From Bacteroidales bacterium (lineage in GTDB: Bacteria > Bacteroidota > Bacteroidia > Bacteroidales > Tenuifilaceae), in contig JACABB010000006.1 in assembly GCA_013376985.1 (NCBI GenBank), forward strand, positions 86,772-150,771: a DNA stretch of 64,000 nucleotides, given 5' to 3'. The position numbers and the translations under genes are program-made. Every line of letters starts with the position of its first letter. The first letter of the stretch is position 1. The notes beneath the pieces were generated by a model. That model saw only the letters and a list, made by a program, of their open reading frames with translations. It had not been told where the DNA came from and did no database searches. Shown here one piece after another: positions 27,632 through 35,963 of the stretch.

Positions 27632-30070
27632 GTGATAACAGAGAGTTTTATTCGAATTAAAAGAATTTATTTTCTATTTGCGGCTTCGCTTTTATTATTA
27701 TCAGTTGATTTATCAGCACAAAATAATGGGGTTATTCATGGGAAGATTTTTAATAAAAAAAATAATGAACCTATACCCTTTGCAAATATTGTGGTATGGA
27801 ATACTACAATAGGTACAACATCAGATATTGATGGTAATTATATAATAACAGGTATAAAACCTGAATACATCGAATTAAGGGTATCATCGGTTGGTTTTAA
27901 GACGTATGTCTCAGAGTCAATCTTAATAACTAATGCCAATCCTGCAAACCTTGATATACTTCTAGAGGAAACTTCGCTAGAAATTGGAGAGGTTGTTGTA
28001 AAAGCATCGCCATTCAGAAGAAGTCAGGAGAGTCCGCTTTCTCTCAGGCGCATAAATATTGATGAGATTGAAAAGAACCCCGGAGGAAATCGGGATATAA
28101 GTAAAATTATCCAGTCTTTACCAGGAGTCGCTTCAACCCCAGCATATAGAAATGATGTGATTGTTAGGGGTGGAGGATCAGGCGAGAATAGGTTCTATCT
28201 TGATGGTGTAGAGATTCCAAATATTAACCATTTTGCAACACAGGGAGCATCTGGTGGTCCAGTAGGGATTATCAATGTAGATTTTATTCGTGAGGTAAAT
28301 TTTTATTCAGGAGCTTTCCCTGCATCAATGGGGAATGCATTAAGTTCTGTACTTGACTTCAAACAGGTTGAAGGGAATATGGATGGATTAAAGGTCAAGG
28401 GTGCGCTTGGTGCATCAGATCTTGCATTGACGCTTGATGGCCCCTTGAGTAAACGTTCAAATTTTATTTTTTCGGCAAGACGTTCATACCTTCAATACCT
28501 ATTCAATGCGCTTGGATTGCCTTTTCTTCCTACCTATAATGACTTTCAGTTTAAAATACATTCTAACCTTAGTTCAAAAAACGAATTAACTCTAATAGGG
28601 CTTGGGGCTATCGATCAGTTTTCACTGAATACTGGGCTTAAAAATCCTACGGAATATCAACGTTACATTCTTAGCGAGGTACCTGTAAATACTCAGTGGA
28701 ACTATACACTTGGGGTAGTATACAAACATTATCGCAAAAATGGTTACGACACTTGGATTATGAGCAGGAACATGCTTAATAACCGACAGTATAAATATCA
28801 AGATAATATTGAAAGTAACCCAAAATTGCTAGACTACACTTCGCAGGAAGCCGAGAATAAGTTCCGCTATGAAAGGGATATTTCAGCAAAGAATGAGTTA
28901 AACATAAATTTTGGAACAGGTTTGGAATATGCCCATTATACCAATAGTACTTATCGAGCACTTTTTAATGCAGGCACTTTGTCTCCTATCTCGTACAATA
29001 CAAATCTTGATCTATTTAAATGGAATGTATTTGGACAGGTTAGCAAGTCCTACTTTGATCAAAAACTTTCCTTATCCCTAGGGGCGAGAGCGGATGCAAA
29101 CAATTATTCAAGCCAGATGAATAATCTTTTAAAGCAGTTTAGTCCTCGATTCTCATTATCCTATCAGTTTTCGCCAGGATACTATTTCAACTTTAATACA
29201 GGCGTATACTATCAACAACCACCATATACTACATTGGGGTTTGGAAATTCAGCAGGCGAACTTGTCAATAAAAATAATAACCTTTCTTACATTCGAAGTA
29301 ATCACTATGTTGCAGGTATTGATTGGTTGCCAAATCAAGGGAGTAAGATCACATTTGAGGGTTTCTATAAACTTTATTATAGATACCCTTTTTCAATCAG
29401 GGATTCAATCTCATTAGCTAGCAAGGGTGCCGATTTTGGGACTTTTGGTGACGAGGCGGTACTTTCAATTGGGAAGGGGAGAACTTATGGAGTGGAGTTT
29501 TTGTATAGGAGCAAAGATCTTCTTGGTTTCAATATTATTGCTGCGTATACTCTTGTGTGGAGTCAATCAAATAGGATGGATAAGAACCTGAAGAGTACTA
29601 ATAGTTTTATACCCACAGCATGGGATAATAGGAATTTATTCACTCTAACTGCCACTAGAGTAATGGGGCGAAATTGGAATCTTGGTTTTAAATGGCGCTT
29701 TATTGGTGGTGCACCTTACACGCCTTACGATATGACGAAATCAAGTTTAATTGCTGCTTGGGATGTACAACCTGGCGGGTACTTGGATTATTCAAAATAT
29801 AATAGCAAAAGACTAAAGCCCTTTCATCAGCTGGATGTTCGTGTAGATAAGATGTACTACTTAAAAAAATGGACTTTGAATTTTTATGTTGATATACAAA
29901 ACCTATACAACTTCAAGGCAGATGAAGCTAGCTTGATAACTACTGTAGTTGATCAAAACCAGAACCCGGTTGTTGATCCTTTGGATTCTTCAAGATATTT
30001 GCTAAAAAAAGTTGATGATCAAGGTTCGACAAGTGTTTTGCCAACTATTGGAGTAATTGTAGAGTTCTAA
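27632..30070 (+). CDS. TonB-dependent outer-membrane receptor
   Basis: The 812-residue protein starts at a GTG and has a signal peptide (to about residue 30). A carboxypeptidase-regulatory-like domain (GVIHGKIFNKKNNEPIPFAN; about 33-115) is followed by a TonB plug (DISKIIQSLPGVAST, RGGGSGENRFYLDGVEI; about 135-245) and a beta-barrel to the C-terminus (ends IGVIVEF with terminal Phe). No SusD partner follows, so it is not a standard polysaccharide locus. Siderophore, metal or peptide uptake is possible. The epimerase gene begins 3 bp after its stop. Confidence 0.88.
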   Translation: MITESFIRIKRIYFLFAASLLLLSVDLSAQNNGVIHGKIFNKKNNEPIPFANIVVWNTTIGTTSDIDGNYIITGIKPEYIELRVSSVGFKTYVSESILITNANPANLDILLEETSLEIGEVVVKASPFRRSQESPLSLRRINIDEIEKNPGGNRDISKIIQSLPGVASTPAYRNDVIVRGGGSGENRFYLDGVEIPNINHFATQGASGGPVGIINVDFIREVNFYSGAFPASMGNALSSVLDFKQVEGNMDGLKVKGALGASDLALTLDGPLSKRSNFIFSARRSYLQYLFNALGLPFLPTYNDFQFKIHSNLSSKNELTLIGLGAIDQFSLNTGLKNPTEYQRYILSEVPVNTQWNYTLGVVYKHYRKNGYDTWIMSRNMLNNRQYKYQDNIESNPKLLDYTSQEAENKFRYERDISAKNELNINFGTGLEYAHYTNSTYRALFNAGTLSPISYNTNLDLFKWNVFGQVSKSYFDQKLSLSLGARADANNYSSQMNNLLKQFSPRFSLSYQFSPGYYFNFNTGVYYQQPPYTTLGFGNSAGELVNKNNNLSYIRSNHYVAGIDWLPNQGSKITFEGFYKLYYRYPFSIRDSISLASKGADFGTFGDEAVLSIGKGRTYGVEFLYRSKDLLGFNIIAAYTLVWSQSNRMDKNLKSTNSFIPTAWDNRNLFTLTATRVMGRNWNLGFKWRFIGGAPYTPYDMTKSSLIAAWDVQPGGYLDYSKYNSKRLKPFHQLDVRVDKMYYLKKWTLNFYVDIQNLYNFKADEASLITTVVDQNQNPVVDPLDSSRYLLKKVDDQGSTSVLPTIGVIVEF

Positions 30071-30072
30071 TC

Positions 30073-31005
30073 ATGAATAGTAATCAACAAAAAATTGTTA
30101 TAGTAGGTGCTACGGGGCTTATAGGACAGCAGCTTGTTTTGAATTTAATTCATGAAGGATTGATTCCTGTTGTTTTAACCCGCAACCCTTCCAAGGCGAA
30201 AATGTTGTTTGACAATGATGTCCAAATTCAACACTGGGATGGTACCGATATTTCTGGTTTAACAGCGATAATTAACAACTCCAAAGCAGTTGTCAACCTT
30301 GCTGGGGAGACGGTGGCTACTCGATGGACTAAAAGAAAAAAGGAGTTGATACTAAAAAGTCGTATAGATACAACTAATGCGATTGTTAATGCCATTAACG
30401 GTTGTTCTGAGCCTCCAGAAGTGTTTATTCAAGCATCGGCAATTGGCTACTACCCTTACAACTCCAGCGATAAAATTGATGAAGATGGATTAGTCGGGGA
30501 TGGTTTTCTGTCTAATGTTGTAATGCAATGGGAGCAAACAGCCGCTAAGGCAGAAAGTAAAAGTCGGCTAGTAATTATCCGAACAGGCATTGTACTCTCT
30601 GTCAACGGAGGTTTTTTGAAAGAAATATTACGTCCAATTAAACTATTTATTGGTGGATGGTTCGGCAATGGAAAACAGCTACTATCATGGATACACATTG
30701 ATGATCACGTTAGAGCCATTCAATTTTTAATTGATAATACTATTAACAAAGGCGTATACAATTTGGTTTCACCTCAACCTATTTCCTACAAACTTTTTGT
30801 AAAGAAAATAGGTAAGATTATTAATCGCCCCATTTGGATGCCAATACCAACATTCATTTTAGTTTTATTATTTGGTAGGATGTCTAATGAGGTATTACTA
30901 TCGAATCAGAATATAGTACCATCAAAATTACTTTCCTCTGGTTTTAAGTTTAAATACGGGGATATTGATTTCACAATCAATAATTTGATAACCAACCCAA
31001 GTTGA
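30073..31005 (+). CDS. TIGR01777 family NAD(P)-dependent epimerase
   Basis: The 310-residue short-chain dehydrogenase-like protein has the Rossmann motif GATGLIGQQL near the N-terminus, the family marks VNLAGE and RWTKRKKELILKSRI, QASAIGYYP and WIHIDDHVRAI, and a C-terminal DUF1731-like extension. This is the YfcH/SDR39U1 group, widespread and biochemically poorly defined. It is separated by only 3 bp from the TonB receptor gene, so they share a transcript ended by the hairpin at 31033. Confidence 0.85.
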   Translation: MNSNQQKIVIVGATGLIGQQLVLNLIHEGLIPVVLTRNPSKAKMLFDNDVQIQHWDGTDISGLTAIINNSKAVVNLAGETVATRWTKRKKELILKSRIDTTNAIVNAINGCSEPPEVFIQASAIGYYPYNSSDKIDEDGLVGDGFLSNVVMQWEQTAAKAESKSRLVIIRTGIVLSVNGGFLKEILRPIKLFIGGWFGNGKQLLSWIHIDDHVRAIQFLIDNTINKGVYNLVSPQPISYKLFVKKIGKIINRPIWMPIPTFILVLLFGRMSNEVLLSNQNIVPSKLLSSGFKFKYGDIDFTINNLITNPS

Positions 31006-31032
31006 AATTATAAATCTCCTCATATGTAATTA

Positions 31033-31069
31033 AAAGTGTACGCTTGTTTTGTTCAATTTCGTACACTTT
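31033..31069 (+). terminator. Hairpin terminator after the epimerase gene
   Basis: AAAGTGTACG (31033-31042) pairs perfectly with CGTACACTTT (31060-31069), 28 bp after the stop. The T tract after it is short and interrupted. Confidence 0.65.
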
Positions 31070-31198
31070 CTTTGCTAATCAATCAAGTATTAAAAACCAA
31101 AATAGTTCACAATATCATGGAATACAAATTTTTATTGTATTTGTTTATTTGTTTGATATTGTAAAATCATAAGAAATATCAATAAGAAAATTAAAATC

Positions 31199-31612
31199 AT
31201 GAAATTTACAATTAGCTACAATACGCCGGATAAAATTGAGTACTATGAACTTTTTGAATCAACAGGATGGAATGCTGATTATAAAATGAGTCCCGGATTA
31301 CTCTATGAAAGCCTCAGAAATAGTTGGTTTTTGGCGTGTATATATAACGATACAAAATTAATTGGTTTTGGAAGAGTTGTTTCTGATGGTGTACTACATG
31401 CGTTAATTGTTGATTTAATTGTTGTCCCAGAATTTCAGAATTGCGGTATAGGTAAAATTATTTTAGGCGAGCTTGTTTCAAAATGTAAATCGGCCTCAAT
31501 ACCTGATATTCAACTTTTCTGTGCAAAAGGTAAAGAAGGATTCTATATAAAACAGGGATTTAAATCTCGCCCCAAAGATGCTCCGGGAATGGAGTTTGTC
31601 GGATTGGGGTAG
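31199..31612 (+). CDS. GNAT family N-acetyltransferase
   Basis: The 137-residue protein has the acetyl-CoA binding segment VDLIVVPEFQNCGIGKIILGE (V-x-P-x-x-Q/R-x-x-G-I/G-x), preceded by LIGFGRVVSDGV and ended by a FYIKQGFKSRP element, as in the short single-domain GNATs. Acceptor substrate unknown. Confidence 0.82.
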   Translation: MKFTISYNTPDKIEYYELFESTGWNADYKMSPGLLYESLRNSWFLACIYNDTKLIGFGRVVSDGVLHALIVDLIVVPEFQNCGIGKIILGELVSKCKSASIPDIQLFCAKGKEGFYIKQGFKSRPKDAPGMEFVGLG

Positions 31613-31779
31613 TTTGAGTTCGCCATTCTTCATCAATGAGCATAAACACGATAATCTCTTTTATCTAATAAGATTTCAGAACATTTTTTGTTTTCTGGTC
31701 TATCTAAATAATTAATTACCTCTTTTTCATCATTATTAAAAGCCTTTAAGTATTTTTATCTACTTAAATATTAGTTTGT

Positions 31780-32031
31780 ATGGGTAGTTTAAGAGAACTT
31801 CCCAATATAGGTGCTGAACTTGAGAGGAGGTTGATTGCTGTTGATATTAAAACGGCCGAAGAGTTAAAAAAGGTGGGTGCCGTGAATGCTTTTATGCGAA
31901 TTAAGGCAATTTACAGTGACGCCTGTATTTGTAAATTTATGGCTCTTGAGGGTGCTGTTCAGGGTATTCGTTGGCATAACCTTAGTATTGCAAAGAAAGA
32001 AGAACTTAAAACATTATTTAAAACCCTATAA
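31780..32031 (+). CDS. TfoX C-terminal-domain-like protein
   Basis: The 83-residue protein (LRELPNIGAELERRLIAVDIKT, then VNAFMRIKAIY and LEGAVQGIRWHNLS) matches the helix-hairpin-helix-like TfoX/Sxy C-terminal domain. Full TfoX proteins carry an additional N-terminal domain; the stand-alone C-domain is common in Bacteroidota. A DNA-related role is inferred only from the fold. The next gene starts 4 bp after its stop. Confidence 0.78.
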   Translation: MGSLRELPNIGAELERRLIAVDIKTAEELKKVGAVNAFMRIKAIYSDACICKFMALEGAVQGIRWHNLSIAKKEELKTLFKTL

Positions 32032-32035
32032 TATT

Positions 32036-32488
32036 ATGACCAAAAAAGAATCTGTAGAACAGTTTTTAAACTCTAAATGTATTGCCATCATTGGCGTTTC
32101 GAGTAACCCTAAAACGTATAGTAGAATGGTGTATGATGCATTTTGCGAAAGGGGCTATAATGTTTTGGCAGTAAATCCCAAACTAACAGAAATAAATGGG
32201 GCTAAATGTTACCCTACTATTAACTCATTACCCGAAGCCGTTGATGCTGTAATTATTATCATCAAAGGTGAAAAGGCTAAGGATATTCTTAATGATGCTA
32301 TTAATAAAGGGTTCAAAAATATATGGATGCATTTTGGATGCAATTTAAAAAACCCCGAGACAATTACAATGGGTAAAGACATTAACCTAATATCAGGCGA
32401 GTGTGCCTTTATGTGGTTGCAACCAGTTGAGGGATTTCACAAATTCCATCGCTTTGTAAAAGGTTTATTTTCACAAGAACATCGATAA
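32036..32488 (+). CDS. CoA-binding domain protein
   Basis: The 150-residue start at 32036 (MTKKESVEQFLNSKCIAIIG) is used; the upstream part of the open frame is a shadow of the preceding gene. The Rossmann CoA-binding domain (IAIIGVSSNPKTYSRMVYDAF, NPKLTEINGAKCYPTI, IWMHFGC) is the YccU/CoA_binding_2 family. These proteins bind CoA-like nucleotides; physiological role is unclear. Probably cotranscribed with its neighbours. Confidence 0.82.
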   Translation: MTKKESVEQFLNSKCIAIIGVSSNPKTYSRMVYDAFCERGYNVLAVNPKLTEINGAKCYPTINSLPEAVDAVIIIIKGEKAKDILNDAINKGFKNIWMHFGCNLKNPETITMGKDINLISGECAFMWLQPVEGFHKFHRFVKGLFSQEHR

Positions 32489-32509
32489 GGGGAATTAAAA
32501 TTGATTACA

Positions 32510-32863
32510 ATGAAGTATCTATTTATATTGAATGACGCTCCTTACGGAAGTGAAAAGGCATATAATGCGCTACGTTTGGCAAATCAGATAAAGAAGGATT
32601 CTCCTGATGCAGATATAAGAATATTCCTTATGGCGGATGCTGTAACCTGTGCAATTCCCAATCAGAAAACCCCTGATGGATATTATAATATTGAAAGATT
32701 AATTAAAGGATTAACCATTAAGGGCTGTCCAGTTAAACTTTGTGGCTCCTGTATTGATGCACGTGGGCTTTCCGAATTAAAGTTTGTTGAGGGTGCTGTA
32801 CGTAGCAATCTCGCTGAACTATCGGAATGGGTTATTTCAAGTGATAAAGTGCTTACTTTTTGA
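32510..32863 (+). CDS. DsrE/DsrF-like sulfur relay protein
   Basis: The 117-residue protein starting MKYLFILNDAPYGSEKAYNALRLA fits the usual family start; a TTG at 32501 with an AGGGG at about 8 bp is an alternative. The fold has a Rossmann-like DsrE layout with FLMADAVTCAI and the Cys pair CPVKLCGSCIDARG, of which one Cys could carry persulfide. Members act in sulfur transfer. The last gene of a small operon. Confidence 0.78.
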   Translation: MKYLFILNDAPYGSEKAYNALRLANQIKKDSPDADIRIFLMADAVTCAIPNQKTPDGYYNIERLIKGLTIKGCPVKLCGSCIDARGLSELKFVEGAVRSNLAELSEWVISSDKVLTF

Positions 32864-32872
32864 TACAATATT

Positions 32873-33985
32873 TTAGTACCATTTGAAAAATTTTAGGCCA
32901 ATTATAAATGAGATAATGCCTAATGTATTGAGGATTAAAATATATTTCCATACCTGAATAAATCCAGCACCTTCATTGAAAATTGCTTTTATCCCATCCG
33001 CAAGCATTGTTAGGGGTAGGGCTTGAATAAAGGGTACAACCTGAACTGGAAAATTGTGATAGCTGAAGTAGATCCCAGAGAGCAACATCATTGGCATTAC
33101 TATTAGGTTGATTAGCCCGTTTCCAACCTGTGTTTTAGCTGTTCGTGATGCAATCAGAACCGAGAGGCCTGAGAATGCTACAATTCCTGATAGGAATAGA
33201 ACTATAAATGCAGCAATACTTCCCTTGATTGTGATACCGAAGTAGTAATATGCAAACGAAAATATTATTAGAGCCTCAATAAAGCACAGAAATATTCTTG
33301 CAGTAATGTGCGACATAATGTACTCCCATTTGGGCATTGGGGTTGCAACCATTCTACGAAGCAACTTTTTGGTTCGGGTTTCTATTAGCGTGTAGCTTAT
33401 GCCCCATAGGGTTGACATCATTACGTTCATCGCAATTAAACCGGGAATCAGAAAATCAACATAACGCGTACCTTTTTCGGTCATGGGTTTAATTTCACTC
33501 TGTTGATTTGAGAGGTTTTCACCATTTATAAGTGATGTTATTTGTAAGTATGAAAGTTGAGCATCTGTATTATATTTATCGAAATGGTACTCTAGCTTGT
33601 TCTCGTTTGTGGTAATGATCAATGAGGCATTTCCTCGCTTTAGCATCAGTTCAGCCTGCTGCATATTAACAGGTTTTATTCGGAAATAGGTTAACCCAAT
33701 ATTATCGTTCCCATATTTGATTTGGTAGTAATGATCATTAGTTATAGAATCCTTTCTATGCTCAAAAGATGTTTTTGAAATAAGCATTTCGAAACTCTCT
33801 TTGCTTTGATTTTCGGCAAAAACAAGGGCAATTGTCTTTGTTTGAACGGGCTTGTTACTGAAAGCAATTCCTAGCCCCCAAGCCATTAATACAGGAAAAA
33901 GCAACGACCAGAAAAGGGCTGCTGGTTCACGGTAAAATTCTCGAATCTGAACAAGTATAAGTTGAATAAAAGTTTTGTTATGCAT
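32873..33985 (-). CDS. ABC-2 type exporter permease
   Basis: I use the ATG at 33985 (MHNKTFIQLILVQIREFYREP), which matches the usual family start; the open frame extends to 34030. The roughly 370-residue protein has one N-terminal helix, a large extracytoplasmic domain and five C-terminal helices, the ABC2_membrane_3 layout, with LIPGLIAMNVMMSTLWGISY before the helix bundle. It pairs with the ATPase gene upstream on the same strand. Cargo unknown; drug or lipid export are possible. Confidence 0.83.
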   Translation of the reverse strand: MHNKTFIQLILVQIREFYREPAALFWSLLFPVLMAWGLGIAFSNKPVQTKTIALVFAENQSKESFEMLISKTSFEHRKDSITNDHYYQIKYGNDNIGLTYFRIKPVNMQQAELMLKRGNASLIITTNENKLEYHFDKYNTDAQLSYLQITSLINGENLSNQQSEIKPMTEKGTRYVDFLIPGLIAMNVMMSTLWGISYTLIETRTKKLLRRMVATPMPKWEYIMSHITARIFLCFIEALIIFSFAYYYFGITIKGSIAAFIVLFLSGIVAFSGLSVLIASRTAKTQVGNGLINLIVMPMMLLSGIYFSYHNFPVQVVPFIQALPLTMLADGIKAIFNEGAGFIQVWKYILILNTLGIISFIIGLKFFKWY

Positions 33986-34048
33986 ATATTCTGGTTGTTT
34001 GTCAATAGAAAAGATTTTAAAAAAAATCATTTAAGCCCACTATAGTTC

Positions 34049-34978
34049 CTAATCGCCCAAATGCTTCCCTGTCATGGAGATGAATAGATCGTCAAGTGTA
34101 AGCTTCCGGCATTCGAGTTGAGTTAACTTTATACCAGCATCCTTAACTTTGCTTAAAAATAGGGGGAGTTGCTCAATAATATTCCTAACAATTAGTTTAC
34201 CGCTATTGGTCTTATCATCCCAAATGAGTTTAACTATACCATCACCACAGAAAAAATTATCGGGAATATGATCAAATGTTGAAAAAGCTATAATCTCCTT
34301 GCTATTATTAGCCGATAGCAGTTCATCAAGAGTTCCCTGAGCAAGAATTTTCCCTTTATCCATTATAATAATCCTATCGCAGAGGAATTCCGCCTCCTCC
34401 ATGTAGTGCGTTGTAAGGATTAAAGAGGTTTTTTGATTCTTTTTTAGATCCATAAGGATGTTCCATATCTCACGGCGGGCAGTTGGATCTAGCCCTGTAG
34501 TTGGCTCATCGAGTAGTAGGAGTGGGGCGTTATTGAGCAGAGCGATTGCCAGCGCAAGTTTTTGTCGCTGACCACCAGAAAGATTTTGAACATAGCTCTT
34601 TTTCTTCTCTACCAAATCAACAATCTCTATCACCTCATCAACCCTTGCATCGGGCAGATTGTAGAAGCTGGCAAAGAGCCGAACAGTTTCCCTTACCCTC
34701 AGTTTATCTATAAATCGGGTTTCCTGAAGCGATAGGCTAATCAATCTACGAAGTTTGCTTTCATTTGTATGCCAGTTTAACCCCAAAATATTGATTTCTC
34801 CACTTGTTGGCTGTTGAATTCCCTCAATCATCTCAACAGTAGTGGTTTTACCTGCACCATTTGGTCCAAGTAGGGCAATAAACTCACCTGTACCAACGGT
34901 AAAATTAACACCATCTACAGCCTTTACCTCTTTAAAGTGCTTACGAACATCTTTAACATCAAGAATTGGAATTTCCAT
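34049..34978 (-). CDS. ABC exporter ATP-binding protein
   Basis: The ATG at 34978 (MEIPILDVKDVRKHF) is the likely start; an ATG at 35005 adds nine residues. The protein has Walker A GPNGAGKTT, signature LSGGQRQKL, Walker B LLLLDEPTTGLDP and switch LTTHYMEEAEFLCD, typical of the CcmA/DrrA group of ABC-2 exporters. It works with the permease encoded directly downstream. Confidence 0.88.
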   Translation of the reverse strand: MEIPILDVKDVRKHFKEVKAVDGVNFTVGTGEFIALLGPNGAGKTTTVEMIEGIQQPTSGEINILGLNWHTNESKLRRLISLSLQETRFIDKLRVRETVRLFASFYNLPDARVDEVIEIVDLVEKKKSYVQNLSGGQRQKLALAIALLNNAPLLLLDEPTTGLDPTARREIWNILMDLKKNQKTSLILTTHYMEEAEFLCDRIIIMDKGKILAQGTLDELLSANNSKEIIAFSTFDHIPDNFFCGDGIVKLIWDDKTNSGKLIVRNIIEQLPLFLSKVKDAGIKLTQLECRKLTLDDLFISMTGKHLGD

Positions 34979-35205
34979 TGCTAAAATTTTACAAGCATAA
35001 AACAACCACGAATGTATAATGTTTATTGTGACTAATTGATAATGCGAGATGAAGTTTTGATTAATTGTTAATGCTAGAAATTTTATTTGCTACCCTCCAG
35101 CGAACTCTTTGATATGAATATTGGTCAGAATTAGCATATTTATATGTATTCTTGTATTTTTAGCGCAATTATATTTTGCTAATAGAGTCATTAACATTTC
35201 TTCAA

Positions 35206-35946
35206 ATGCCTTTCTTTGCTAAAAAAAGTATAGTTTATTTCTTTTTTTTATCCTTCTGTACAAATGTTCTTGGAGTATCGTTATGCAAGGTTAACGCTGA
35301 TTTAGGTTTAATGGTGAATAGCGAGTTAAAAAGTAATTCTTATCACGATCGTCCTGTAAAATTTTATAAAAAAGGGGAGCCACCAAAGTTCATTAAAATT
35401 GGTGCTGGGGTTGGTGTTTGGTATACCGCACTTCAACCTCATTTTGCACCCTACCAAAGACCGCTAAGCGTTTTTGCAGAGTACCGAAAAGATTCAAAAC
35501 CATTGGCCTACGCCGTTGAGGCTAACGTACTTTCGGTATACGCTTTTGGACAATTCCTGCTAAAACCAATGTATTTCTGTTTATACCCCAAGGCCTATCT
35601 CTCAGGTTTTGCTAAAACACCTAAATGGTTCGATGCATACCTACTAGCAGGAGGCCAGCTATCATACACCCGTTTTACAGAGAATAAGTATACCGGAATT
35701 TCTGGATATCAGCATAAAGTTGAAAGTTCAATTAAGCCAGGAATAATTATTGGCGCAGGATTCTCCCTACTATACAAAAACTTTGAGATAAGCCCTCGAA
35801 TATCCTTTCAATCGGGGAGAGGAAGCTACTATGCCGGCTACTTTACCAAGCAAAACTTCAACACCTCTACAACAAACGTAATTATTTATATAACCTATAA
35901 ATTCCCTATTTTTAGGCATAAAGTACATTGCCCTGCCTATAGATAG
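35206..35946 (+). CDS. Exported protein, probable outer-membrane protein
   Basis: The ATG at 35206 gives a signal peptide (MPFFAKKSIVYFFFLSFCTNVLG). The remaining roughly 220 residues alternate as beta strands (VGVWYTALQPHFAPYQRPLS, IGAGFSLLYKNFEISPRISF, NVIIYITYKF) without a known motif, consistent with a small barrel. It lies 17 bp before the repeat-rich protein gene and probably shares its transcript, so the two may form an envelope unit. Confidence 0.6.
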   Translation: MPFFAKKSIVYFFFLSFCTNVLGVSLCKVNADLGLMVNSELKSNSYHDRPVKFYKKGEPPKFIKIGAGVGVWYTALQPHFAPYQRPLSVFAEYRKDSKPLAYAVEANVLSVYAFGQFLLKPMYFCLYPKAYLSGFAKTPKWFDAYLLAGGQLSYTRFTENKYTGISGYQHKVESSIKPGIIIGAGFSLLYKNFEISPRISFQSGRGSYYAGYFTKQNFNTSTTNVIIYITYKFPIFRHKVHCPAYR

Positions 35947-35963
35947 ATACTCTTAATGAGCCT

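Noticed and set aside
32873-34978. ABC-2 exporter pair considered as the exporter of the NRPS product
   Set aside because: It is 8 kb before the cluster, on the other strand, beyond several unrelated genes and the insertion-sequence scar; no evidence links it.
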